This document shows positions 15,281-22,069 of a stretch of 42,844 bases of DNA, piece by piece. The notes beneath the pieces were generated by a model. It ran no database searches and was not told the origin of the DNA. It saw only the letters and a program-made list of their open reading frames with translations. Made by a program: the position numbers and the translations under genes. Numbering within the stretch: position 1 is the first letter of the stretch; each line of letters starts with the position of its first letter. This stretch comes from Vibrio jasicida CAIM 1864 = LMG 25398 (GTDB lineage Bacteria; Pseudomonadota; Gammaproteobacteria; Enterobacterales; Vibrionaceae): positions 1 to 42,844 of the forward strand of contig NZ_BAOG01000038.1 of the NCBI RefSeq assembly GCF_000400365.1. The letters are read 5' to 3'.

Positions 15281-15832
15281 GTGAAAACAAAAGGATTTAC
15301 GTTGATGGAAATCACCATCGTCTTAGCAACCTTGGGTTCCATCGCTCTCGCCGCCTTGCCAATTCTGCTCGATATTCACCGCCAAGCTTATGTTTCTATG
15401 CTGCACAGTTCGCAGTCTTCTCTGGGGACGTCTCTTAAGTTCTTCCATGCCAAAGTGATGATTGATGATGCGCAGGAACGCAGACAAATGACGTACATTG
15501 ATCATCAAGTGAACATGCTCAGTGGGATGCCAGAAGCAAGTGCAAATAGCATACGAGCGTTATTAGAGATTGGTCTGCCTGGCAAAGGCAATTCACCCAT
15601 TGATAAGCCGTGTGAAGGCAGCGACTTTTGCATTATGGGGAATCAATTCCCAAACAGTGCCTATTTTGTTGCGATTCCTGAGTATGAGTTCGCTGATCAT
15701 TCTGGTTTAGATCGTGTGGTGTATATTTGGCCGCAAGGGTACACCTTGGAACGTGAAGCCTGCTATTTCTATTACGTTAATCAAGCGTCGACGCGCTCAG
15801 TGGTTAGAGGGCATGTTACAGAAGGTTGCTAG
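15281..15832 (+). CDS. orphan type IV prepilin-like protein
   Basis: A 183-residue protein starting with GTG. It has a type IV prepilin leader: cleavage after Gly5 in TKGFTLMEITIVL, Glu at +5 of the mature chain, and a following hydrophobic helix to about residue 30. The soluble domain has cysteines in PCEGSDFC (a close pair) and in REACYFYY and TEGC near the end, as in minor pseudopilins. The upstream ribosome binding site is weak (GAGAG). No other pilus or type II secretion gene is in the window, so it is an orphan. The pilin class is secure; the machine that uses it is not. Confidence 0.82.
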   Translation: MKTKGFTLMEITIVLATLGSIALAALPILLDIHRQAYVSMLHSSQSSLGTSLKFFHAKVMIDDAQERRQMTYIDHQVNMLSGMPEASANSIRALLEIGLPGKGNSPIDKPCEGSDFCIMGNQFPNSAYFVAIPEYEFADHSGLDRVVYIWPQGYTLEREACYFYYVNQASTRSVVRGHVTEGC

Positions 15833-15865
15833 ACATCAAGCAACCTGACGCGAGCAAAAAAGTAC

Positions 15866-15897
15866 AAAGCCCCAAGTGCAGAACTTGGGGCTTTGTT
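15866..15897. terminator. bidirectional terminator
   Basis: A 12-bp perfect stem, AAAGCCCCAAGT (15866-15877) with ACTTGGGGCTTT (15883-15894). T-rich sequence follows on the plus strand and TACTTTTTT on the minus strand. It serves the prepilin-like gene and the convergent marR gene. Confidence 0.9.
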
Positions 15898-15928
15898 TAT
15901 TCTTAGGTTGGAAAAACTTAGCGAAGCG

Positions 15929-16357
15929 CTAAATCTCTGCGACCAACTTTTTTAGCAAGCGAAGCATCTCTTTTTGTTCTGCTGGCTCTAGCGGACTCAT
16001 CAGCTCTTTATTAACAGCCAGTGGAATTGGCACCAAGGTTTCTTTGAGGCTTCGTCCCTCTTCCGTTAGATAAATACGGAACGAGCGGCGGCTGTTTGGA
16101 TCGGGATGGCGCTCTACCAAACCTAACTTCTCCAACTTGTCTAAGGTACGAGTCGTGGTTGAGTTTTCTACCTTAGATTTCGCTGCGATATCGCGCTGCG
16201 TCACGCCTTCTTCTTCCCACAAACACATCATGGTCGGCCAAAGTGCAACGGTAAGTCCGTGCTTTTTGAGCTCGGCTTCAAATCGTTTCGCTGCATCGTG
16301 TGCAACGACATTGATCATCCAGCCAAAGCTGTCTTGTCTGTCAAACTGTTCGCTCAT
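15929..16357 (-). CDS. MarR family regulator
   Basis: A 142-residue winged helix-turn-helix protein. The recognition region reads VTQRDIAAKSKVENSTTTR (residues about 56-74). It is followed by the wing LVERHPDPNSRRSFRIYLT, with the usual conserved Asp-x-Asn-Arg-Arg pattern. Helices 1 and 6 at the two ends would make the dimer. It lies 10 bases after the cytochrome b gene and is likely co-transcribed with it. The ATG at 16357 was chosen for family length; an upstream in-frame ATG would overlap the cytochrome gene. It probably regulates this locus through the large dyad at 17055-17096. The effector is unknown. Confidence 0.88.
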   Translation of the reverse strand: MSEQFDRQDSFGWMINVVAHDAAKRFEAELKKHGLTVALWPTMMCLWEEEGVTQRDIAAKSKVENSTTTRTLDKLEKLGLVERHPDPNSRRSFRIYLTEEGRSLKETLVPIPLAVNKELMSPLEPAEQKEMLRLLKKLVAEI

Positions 16358-16367
16358 TTTCTTACTC

Positions 16368-17009
16368 TTATGATAAAGCAACGATTGCCATGGTAACCAA
16401 TGTTGCAGCAACTAGCACCCCTAAAGCACGGCTTTGCGGCGCGAGATAGACAATTTTCTGTTCGGTGATGAGCGCTTGCTTGTTCATTTGGGTTTGTTTA
16501 CCTGTGATCATCGCTTTCAACAAGGGTTTACCTCTTAGTTTATAAAAAAGGATCGCACCAACATGTAAGACGATCAGTAAAGGCAAAAGATCGGCCAAGG
16601 TCAGGTGTAACCACTCAATCCCTACAAATACGTTGTCGTTAAGCCAAACATCGGAATACGGCCACGTATCGAATAAGCCGCCAAGCGCCATTCCCGAGAT
16701 ACATTGAAGCAGCAATGTCGTCAGCAGTGCTGCCACCATCCAGCCGCCAGCAGGGTTATGACCCACAGTCGCCGCCGATTTGCCTTTTAAGTATGTAATG
16801 ACACCTTTTGGCGAGCGGAGAAACTGTCGAAACAAACTGGTTTCGCTGCCGATAACTCCCCAAGTCAATCGCCATAACAACAAAGTGAATAACGCTAACC
16901 CCAATTGAACATGGGGCCCATTGCCAGACAATCCAGATGCCATCAAAGCCATAAACAGTAAGGCTTGAGCCCAGTGATAAAGTCGCGTTGCTAAATCCCA
17001 AATTTTCAT
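16368..17009 (-). CDS. cytochrome b561-type membrane protein
   Basis: A 213-residue inner-membrane dihaem cytochrome b of the Ni/Fe-hydrogenase/b561 type. The start IWDLATRLYHWAQALLF (residues about 3-19) holds the first haem histidine. Four hydrophobic segments follow, with further histidines in VGHNPAGGW, EWLHLTLAD and IVLHVGAILFYK (near residues 85, 134 and 149), the usual places for haem ligands and the quinol site. A last hydrophobic helix closes the C-terminus. The ATG at 17009 follows GAGGTAAT. It likely passes electrons from the quinol pool to the divergent periplasmic cytochrome c'. That partnership is inferred from neighbourhood. Confidence 0.88.
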   Translation of the reverse strand: MKIWDLATRLYHWAQALLFMALMASGLSGNGPHVQLGLALFTLLLWRLTWGVIGSETSLFRQFLRSPKGVITYLKGKSAATVGHNPAGGWMVAALLTTLLLQCISGMALGGLFDTWPYSDVWLNDNVFVGIEWLHLTLADLLPLLIVLHVGAILFYKLRGKPLLKAMITGKQTQMNKQALITEQKIVYLAPQSRALGVLVAATLVTMAIVALS

Positions 17010-17054
17010 AATTACCTCGATCTTTTCTCGGTGTGATGATCTTCTTTACGGTAA

Positions 17055-17096
17055 TTTACATGACAACAGTTGCGAACGCAATGATTGTTGTGTAAA
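17055..17096. promoter_or_regulatory. nested dyad in the marR/cytochrome divergent promoter
   Basis: A large symmetrical site between the divergent cytochrome b and cytochrome c' genes. The core is TTGCGAACGCAA (17070-17081), a perfect 12-bp palindrome. The outer arms TTTACA (17055-17060) and TGTAAA (17091-17096) share exactly the same centre. ACAACA (17063-17068) and TGTTGT (17086-17091) form a third pair shifted by 1.5 bases. This is what one expects of a self-regulated MarR-type operator, perhaps bound by more than one dimer. Confidence 0.55.
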
Positions 17097-17141
17097 TTTA
17101 TTTGCAACCACACAGCAATAACGAAAAACCAGGAGAACGAA

Positions 17142-17585
17142 ATGAAAAAGACATTGGCACTGATTGCACTTTTACCGACCATCTTTGTATCAACAACAGT
17201 GTTTGCCCAAGACTTCAGCGCTCAAATCGAAACGCGTCAGAATGCATTTGAGCAAATAGAGTCTCTGTCGAAACAAGCCGATAAAACATTGAAAGGCAGC
17301 AATACCGATTGGCACGCGCTAGAGCAGATTGGTGTTGAGCTCACTCGCCACAGCGCACAACTGCAACAAGCGTTTCCAGAGGGAAGCCAAGCTGAGAGCA
17401 AAGCGAAGAAAGAAGTGTGGAGCAAACCAGATAACTTCAATCGCTTGATGCTTCAAATGGATGAAGGGTTTGCACAGTTGTATCAAGCTGCGCAGAACCA
17501 ACAAGTTTCATCGGCTGAGGCAGGACTTAAGCAAGCTCAGAGTACTTGCCGAAGCTGTCATCGTGCATACCGCAGTCGTTGGTAA
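17142..17585 (+). CDS. cytochrome c'
   Basis: A 147-residue periplasmic class II cytochrome (cytochrome c' type). The signal peptide is residues 1-22 (ending VFA-QD). The mature chain is a four-helix bundle with the haem motif CRSCH at residues 136-140, very near the C-terminus, as is diagnostic of this class. RQNAFEQIESL (about 32-42) aligns with the helix that carries the distal residue. Known members bind NO or CO, or relay electrons. The ATG at 17142 follows AGGAG. It is divergent from the cytochrome b561 gene and is followed by a periplasmic protein gene. Confidence 0.9.
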   Translation: MKKTLALIALLPTIFVSTTVFAQDFSAQIETRQNAFEQIESLSKQADKTLKGSNTDWHALEQIGVELTRHSAQLQQAFPEGSQAESKAKKEVWSKPDNFNRLMLQMDEGFAQLYQAAQNQQVSSAEAGLKQAQSTCRSCHRAYRSRW

Positions 17586-17653
17586 TCAAGCGATCCACAA
17601 CATTGAATTTATATTGAAGCAAAAAAGAAAATCGTTAAGTGAAAGGTAACCTT

Positions 17654-18313
17654 ATGAAAAAACTCATTCTATTAAGCACGCTGACTGTGGCTTCTTTCTC
17701 TAGCTTTGCTGCTGATTACGGTGTGGAACTGGCTTGGAACACCAATGATTCGGAGCAGGTTCTCAAAACATTGCCAGAACAGAAAGCGGCCTTTAGCCAA
17801 CTGATCGAACAAGGTGATGTGAAAGATATGTTTGTTTTACCAAGCAGTATTGATGGTAAACCAGTACAGATTCTGCGTTTCGTGTTGTCGGCAGATAACG
17901 AGGCGGAAGTTGCCACGAAATTGCAGGACTTACCTATGTACCAGCAAGATTTGGTGAAGATCGCGAGCATTCAACCACTGGGAGCCAAATGGTTAGACAA
18001 TACGCCAGAAAGTGATAACTACAGTGTGACGTTACGTTGGAAAGAAGGCATTGAGGCGTTAGAAATGGACCGTGTATTGGGTGTCGATTTGCAGCGAGTG
18101 ATCAGCTTGAACAACTCTGGCTTAGTCACGTCGTCTTACATCAATACCCAAGTGTTGGAGAATGGTGTTGAGCGTCCGATTTACTCCGTCGCCGTATTGG
18201 CGAAAGATGCCAAGCAGGCGCAAAACCTGATGTACTCTTTTGAAGCGGTACAGCTTGGGTATGCGACTTTTGAAATTGAATACTTGGGTAAAAAGTTGGA
18301 TATGAAAAGCTAA
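17654..18313 (+). CDS. periplasmic protein with two ferredoxin-like repeats
   Basis: A 219-residue exported protein with signal peptide MKKLILLSTLTVASFSSFAA (cut near residue 19). The mature part reads as two similar halves. The first (about 22-112) resembles the small YciI/muconolactone isomerase-like alpha+beta barrel unit (VELAWNTND..LIEQGDVKDMFVLPS..LPMYQ). The second (about 120-215) repeats the pattern YSVTLRWKEG..VISLNNSGLVTSSYI..YATFEIEYL. The tandem layout is my reading of the pattern, not a database hit. It follows the cytochrome c' gene by about 70 bases in the same direction, so it may share its transcript. Function is unknown. Confidence 0.7.
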   Translation: MKKLILLSTLTVASFSSFAADYGVELAWNTNDSEQVLKTLPEQKAAFSQLIEQGDVKDMFVLPSSIDGKPVQILRFVLSADNEAEVATKLQDLPMYQQDLVKIASIQPLGAKWLDNTPESDNYSVTLRWKEGIEALEMDRVLGVDLQRVISLNNSGLVTSSYINTQVLENGVERPIYSVAVLAKDAKQAQNLMYSFEAVQLGYATFEIEYLGKKLDMKS

Positions 18314-18327
18314 CTAAGCCTTTATGT

Positions 18328-18777
18328 TTAAAGGTCTAGATACAGACGTAGCATGTCTTTGTGCTGGATACCGTTCTCCCAAATTGGTTCTGGGTAGTGG
18401 AGTAAGAAGTGATCTTTATCCACGCTCTCTACCCTGAAACCCAAGCGTTGATAGTAAGTCAGTTGGTAACCAAACGTCCCCGTTCCTAATATCAACTTTT
18501 GGAAAGATTGGCCTTTTAACTGTTCAATGGCAAATCGCAATAAATCTGAGCCAATACCGCGTTGTTGATGCGTAGGTGCGACTGAGACGTTCATGATTTC
18601 AGCCTGCGTTTCTGAAAGCGGCAGCACCACGCATGCTCCGACGATCTGGTTCTCTTCCACCGCAACAAAACTCAATGAATTGGCAAGATAGCGATTAACA
18701 TTGTCTTGGTCTGGATCGGCTTCTAATAGCAAAGCCATCGGGATTTGATTTGGCGATAAGGGTTTATATTCAATCAT
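18328..18777 (-). CDS. GNAT family acetyltransferase
   Basis: A 149-residue GNAT protein. The acetyl-CoA motif A is VSVAPTHQQRGIGSDLL (QQRGIG, residues about 70-75), preceded by the beta strand IMNVSV. Motif B follows as YYQRLGFRVES near residue 112. It presumably acetylates a small molecule or a protein amine; the substrate is unknown. The start is uncertain between ATG at 18777 and GTG at 18786, neither with a strong ribosome binding site. First of a run of minus-strand acetyltransferase and small-enzyme genes. Confidence 0.8.
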   Translation of the reverse strand: MIEYKPLSPNQIPMALLLEADPDQDNVNRYLANSLSFVAVEENQIVGACVVLPLSETQAEIMNVSVAPTHQQRGIGSDLLRFAIEQLKGQSFQKLILGTGTFGYQLTYYQRLGFRVESVDKDHFLLHYPEPIWENGIQHKDMLRLYLDL

Positions 18778-18851
18778 TACTAGCACGCGGTAAATATTGG
18801 GTTCCGGTCAGTATATCGCAAAGGCAATGTGGTCTTGCTACTAGAATCAAC

Positions 18852-19352
18852 TTACGGAAGCTTTAAAACCATTTTCTGACTCATCAGATATTTGCCGTTA
18901 GGCAGCAGCACTTCACCTAATTCGCCACAATGCCCGAAGCCAAACTTCTCATACAGAGCAATCGCAGGGTGGTTGGTCTTGTAAACATTCAACGCAATAG
19001 TGTCATAGCCATATTGCCAACCGCTTTGAATGGCGGTGGTAAGTAGCTTCTTTCCTAACCCTTGGTTTCGATAGTGGCGGTCAATATGGATGCCAAGAAT
19101 GCCCGTCTTAGCGAATTCTCCTCCTTCATAGCCACACATTTCGGCTGGAAAGATTTCGATGCTGCCAACTAGGCGTTTTCCATCGAAGGCCACAAATTGG
19201 GGAATGGATTCTATTTCTACACGAGTGATTACCTCACTCAGCATCGCTTTGTCCGGCGCTGGCGAGCGTAAGTATTCTCCTTCCTCATAAACGCGATTCC
19301 AGAGCGAAATAAAGTGGTCAATGTCGTTGACGGTAATCGGTCTAATCTGCAT
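18852..19352 (-). CDS. GNAT family acetyltransferase
   Basis: A 166-residue GNAT protein with motif A in LGIHIDRHYRNQGLGKKLL (RNQGLG, residues about 99-104) and motif B in ALYEKFGFGHCGELGEVL. The middle strand (FVAFDGKRLVGSIEIFPA) is typical. The opening MQIRPITVNDIDHFISLWNRVYEEGEY resembles the RimI/PhnO-like acetyltransferases that act on varied amines. Substrate unknown. The ATG at 19352 follows GGAAGATG. Confidence 0.82.
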   Translation of the reverse strand: MQIRPITVNDIDHFISLWNRVYEEGEYLRSPAPDKAMLSEVITRVEIESIPQFVAFDGKRLVGSIEIFPAEMCGYEGGEFAKTGILGIHIDRHYRNQGLGKKLLTTAIQSGWQYGYDTIALNVYKTNHPAIALYEKFGFGHCGELGEVLLPNGKYLMSQKMVLKLP

Positions 19353-19412
19353 TCATCTTCCTTGATTGGTGAATAAAGTTTAGTGGCTCAAGTGTATTTG
19401 TGCGTATGTCGG

Positions 19413-19883
19413 TTAGATGCGTAGTAACTCGGACAAACAACGTATTTGATTTGGGATGGGTTTGTTTGGCGCAGGGAAGTCTTGAGGATTGAACCAAACG
19501 ACGTTTAACCCTGCGTCCATTGCTGGGTAAATGTCTTTTTCTGGTAAGTCGCCAACCATGGTGAGTTGGCTCGGCTCAACGCCCAATTGTTTTGCGACCG
19601 TAAGATAAAAATCAGGCTGATTCTTGGCAATCCCAAGGTTAGCAAAGCAAAAGTAGCCAGAAAGGTATTGGTCGAGTCCGACTCGTTGAAAGGCTTTTTG
19701 CACATCTTCCATCGCGGAATCTGATGCGCTGGTCGCGATATAAACTTGGTGATCTTGTGTGAGTTGAGCCAGAGTCTCTTTGGCTTGAGGAACGGTTTCA
19801 ACGTGTTCCCAATCGCACATTTTTCCTTGTGCGTGAGGAAAATCGACCATCAAGGTGTTTCCCCAATCGAAAAGATAAATCAT
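19413..19883 (-). CDS. HAD-like protein with altered motif I
   Basis: A 156-residue cap-less HAD-like protein. Motif I reads FDWGNTL: Asp6 is kept, but the second aspartate of the usual DxD is Gly8. Motif II is IATSASDS (about residues 49-56). The motif III lysine is probably in GIAKNQPDFY. Motif IV is VGDLPEKDIYPA (about 117-128). Loss of the second aspartate, the general acid in phosphatases, suggests a changed or weak phosphatase activity, or a haloacid dehalogenase-like chemistry. The start at 19883 follows AGGAGA. Confidence 0.8.
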   Translation of the reverse strand: MIYLFDWGNTLMVDFPHAQGKMCDWEHVETVPQAKETLAQLTQDHQVYIATSASDSAMEDVQKAFQRVGLDQYLSGYFCFANLGIAKNQPDFYLTVAKQLGVEPSQLTMVGDLPEKDIYPAMDAGLNVVWFNPQDFPAPNKPIPNQIRCLSELLRI

Positions 19884-19897
19884 GTTCGAATCTCCTT

Positions 19898-19950
19898 TAT
19901 ACCCAAGTCAACTCGCTCTGAATCCTGCATCTTGAAGTCACTTGGGTATA
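19898..19950. repeat. internally deleted copy of the dispersed repeat
   Basis: A 53-base sequence with the same two ends as the 270-282 base copies: TATACCCAAGT at the left and the block CGCTCTGAATCCTGCATCTTGAAGTCACTT...GGGTATA at the right (about 19914-19950). The whole left and middle portion is missing. It is a deletion derivative of the element at 8524-8793 and 37847-38128. It lies upstream of the HAD-like gene, between it and the preceding acetyltransferase gene. Confidence 0.8.
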
Positions 19951-20052
19951 TCCGTACATCATATCGTCTTTTCGAAAAGGGAAGGGAAGCGCGAAAGATA
20001 AATGCGATTCACGTTAGCTTTAACGCTGAAATTCGCTTAAATGCCGTGATCG

Positions 20053-20517
20053 TTACAAACATTTCATCATAAGACGGGAGTTGGGAACAAAGCCCAGTTT
20101 GTCGTAAAACTGCTGCGCATTGTGGTTAAACTCCATGACTTCTAAGCGGACTTGAGTTGCACCTGACTCGCGTGCCCATTGCTCAACGGCCGTCATTAAG
20201 GCTCGGCCAACGCCTTTTGACTTCTGATTTTCATCGACAACGATGGTGCCAATGCGGCAAATCGGGTCTTTGATTAAAAAGCTGATGTTTTCATTTTGGG
20301 TAATGGTCGCAGTGATAAAGCCAAGTGCTTGTTGACCTTCTTCGGCTATGAGCACCAATCGAGCATCATCGGCCAGCGCATCTGCGAGAAAGGTTCTGTC
20401 TTCTTCAGAAGGTGGTACAAAAGTGTGTGGCGCATGACGAAAGTGAAGTTCGCTAATTTGCGTGTTTAGTACAAAGAGCGCATTGAGATCGTCGGGTGTC
20501 GCTGATCTGATTTTCAT
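20053..20517 (-). CDS. GNAT family acetyltransferase
   Basis: A 154-residue GNAT protein. Motif A is IGTIVVDENQKSKGVGRALM (KSKGVG, residues about 103-108), and motif B is AQQFYDKLGFVPNSRLM near the end. The opening MKIRSATPDDLNALFVLNTQ is typical of the superfamily. It may act on an amino group of a small molecule; the substrate is unknown. The stop lies beyond the short repeat copy. It is separated by only 9 bases from the SDR gene in the same direction, so the two are probably co-transcribed. Confidence 0.83.
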   Translation of the reverse strand: MKIRSATPDDLNALFVLNTQISELHFRHAPHTFVPPSEEDRTFLADALADDARLVLIAEEGQQALGFITATITQNENISFLIKDPICRIGTIVVDENQKSKGVGRALMTAVEQWARESGATQVRLEVMEFNHNAQQFYDKLGFVPNSRLMMKCL

Positions 20518-20526
20518 TACTGTTCC

Positions 20527-21258
20527 TTAATTTCCGCCAGCTAGATCGATAAACGAACCTGTGACATAAGACGCTTCATCACTGAGTAGCCACGCGATGG
20601 CATTGGCCACTTCATCTACCGTGCCACCTCGCTTGAGAGGGATTTTTTCACTGAGCCTGTCGACTCGATTCGGCTCGCCGCCATCGGCATGGATGTCGGT
20701 ATAAATGCAGCCGGGACGAATCCCGTTTACGCGGATGTTTTGCTCCGCCAACTCTAACGATAACCCCTTGGTGAGCGAGTCCATTGCACCTTTTGAGGCA
20801 GCGTAATCAACGTATTCAAATGGCGCTCCAGAGCGGGATGCGGCAGAAGAAACATTAACAATCGCATTGCCAGATTCAAATCGTTTTGCTGCTTCTCGGC
20901 AACAAAGAAAACAGCTCGTAACATTAGCGTTCATGACAGCTTGGAATCGCTCAAGGCTCATGTCCGCAAGACGAGACTGGGTGAATAAGATGCCCACATT
21001 GTTGACGAGGTGAGTGACTTTTCCGAGTGCTTGTTCGGTTTGTTCAAACAATGAGAGTACCTGCTGCTCATCGGAAACATCCGCTTTTATGGCGATAGCT
21101 TTACCGCCAACCTCCTCAATCTCACGAACAACTTGCGCGGCAGCCTCGGCTTGTGCGCGATAGTTAACGCATACGGCATAGCCTTGTTTGGCGAGTAATT
21201 TGGCGGTTGCGGCTCCGATGCCTCGGCTTGCGCCTGTGATAATGACTACTTTCTGCAA
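20527..21258 (-). CDS. short-chain dehydrogenase/reductase
   Basis: A 243-residue classical SDR. The nucleotide motif is TGASRGIG (residues 8-15). The Asn motif appears as NNVG (about 88-91), with Ser in VNVSSAAS, and the catalytic Tyr and Lys in YVDYAASKGAM (YAASK, about residues 153-157). The C-terminus SYVTGSFIDLAGGN is usual for the family. The cofactor is probably NADP(H), since basic residues follow the second strand (NYRAQAEAA). It is an oxidoreductase of unknown substrate. It sits 9 bases upstream of an acetyltransferase gene and 28 bases downstream of another. Confidence 0.88.
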   Translation of the reverse strand: MQKVVIITGASRGIGAATAKLLAKQGYAVCVNYRAQAEAAAQVVREIEEVGGKAIAIKADVSDEQQVLSLFEQTEQALGKVTHLVNNVGILFTQSRLADMSLERFQAVMNANVTSCFLCCREAAKRFESGNAIVNVSSAASRSGAPFEYVDYAASKGAMDSLTKGLSLELAEQNIRVNGIRPGCIYTDIHADGGEPNRVDRLSEKIPLKRGGTVDEVANAIAWLLSDEASYVTGSFIDLAGGN

Positions 21259-21286
21259 AACACGTCCTTATTGTTTGTCGTGAATA

Positions 21287-21805
21287 TTATTTTTGTAATG
21301 AATAGAGCTTATCTGCGTACTTTTTCCCGCCTATTTCATAGGCTTCGGGGATGGTCTCGGTGAGTTTGAAACCACATTTTTTCAGCACTCGCTCAGAGCC
21401 AATATTGCCCTCAGTGACCGTGGCGGAAAACTGAGAAATTTTGTGCTGCTCAAACGCCCACTCAATCACACCGGTAAGAGATTCCGTACCAAACTGTTGG
21501 CCATAAAACTCTGGCAGCAATAAATACCCGACTTCAGCAATGCCATCTTGCAATACAAAGCCTGTGATGCCGATTGGTCGTGCACTTTGTTTTTCATAAA
21601 TCACCAAACATAACCAATGCTCGCTTTGCGGTGTCCATACAGGTAACCGCGATTCGAACTTTTGGCGCATTTCGTCTTCGGTCGGTGGGTCAAAACAAAG
21701 CGCGATGATTTGTGGTTCGCTACTCAAGCGGCGATACAGATCCCAATCACTTTTTGTTAGCGGTTTAAGCTCAGTTCTTGGGGTAGAAATGGGTAGAGAT
21801 AACAC
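21287..21805 (-). CDS. RimJ/RimL-like GNAT acetyltransferase
   Basis: A 172-residue GNAT protein of the RimJ/RimL type, with ISTPRTELKPLTKSDWDLYR at the start and EVGYLLLPEFYGQQFGTESL as motif A, in which the usual Q/RxxGxG/A is QQFGTE. NIGSERVLKKCGFKLTETIP is the usual GNAT C-terminal motif. The GTG at 21805 is preceded by GGAGG (10 bases upstream); an in-frame ATG 11 codons earlier has no such site. The substrate is unknown. It heads the minus-strand group 18.3-21.8 kb. Confidence 0.78.
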   Translation of the reverse strand: MLSLPISTPRTELKPLTKSDWDLYRRLSSEPQIIALCFDPPTEDEMRQKFESRLPVWTPQSEHWLCLVIYEKQSARPIGITGFVLQDGIAEVGYLLLPEFYGQQFGTESLTGVIEWAFEQHKISQFSATVTEGNIGSERVLKKCGFKLTETIPEAYEIGGKKYADKLYSLQK

Positions 21806-21986
21806 GTTTGAATCGCCTCCATGTGATCGAGTTTTCATATCTCACACAAACATATCAAAAGTGCTTTGATAAACAACATCTATCGTTATGGCGAATAGGT
21901 TCGGTCAAGAAAGATTTTTCAGAAAAATGGAATATGTCAAGGAGTCTCTCAATAACGAAAAATAAGTCACCACCTAGGGTGTACGT

Positions 21987-22000
21987 ATGACTCAGATCAA
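21987..22000 (+). promoter_or_regulatory. FNR-like site upstream of torC
   Basis: ATGAC-TCAG-ATCAA fits the FNR pattern TTGAT-N4-ATCAA, with the right half complete and three of five bases in the left half. It lies about 70 bases upstream of the torC start, consistent with anaerobic activation of TMAO respiration. FNR/CRP discrimination is not possible by eye. Confidence 0.45.
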
Positions 22001-22069
22001 TTACCAGATACTACTAAAGAGGTAAATATGCGACAAAGCATGTGAATTTGTGAGTATTTATTTCTAATT

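Noticed and set aside
18328..21838. Possible integron gene-cassette array, suggested by many small acetyltransferase genes in one direction
   Set aside because: No attC-like imperfect palindromes with GTTRRRY/RYYYAAC ends were found in the gaps. Gaps are short (9-75 bases), except one filled by a dispersed repeat.
21988..22069. Two tiny leader-like reading frames between the FNR-like site and torC (starting at 21988 and 22028)
   Set aside because: They are 12 and 5 codons long, have no conserved feature such as runs of one amino acid, and the first overlaps the FNR-like site.
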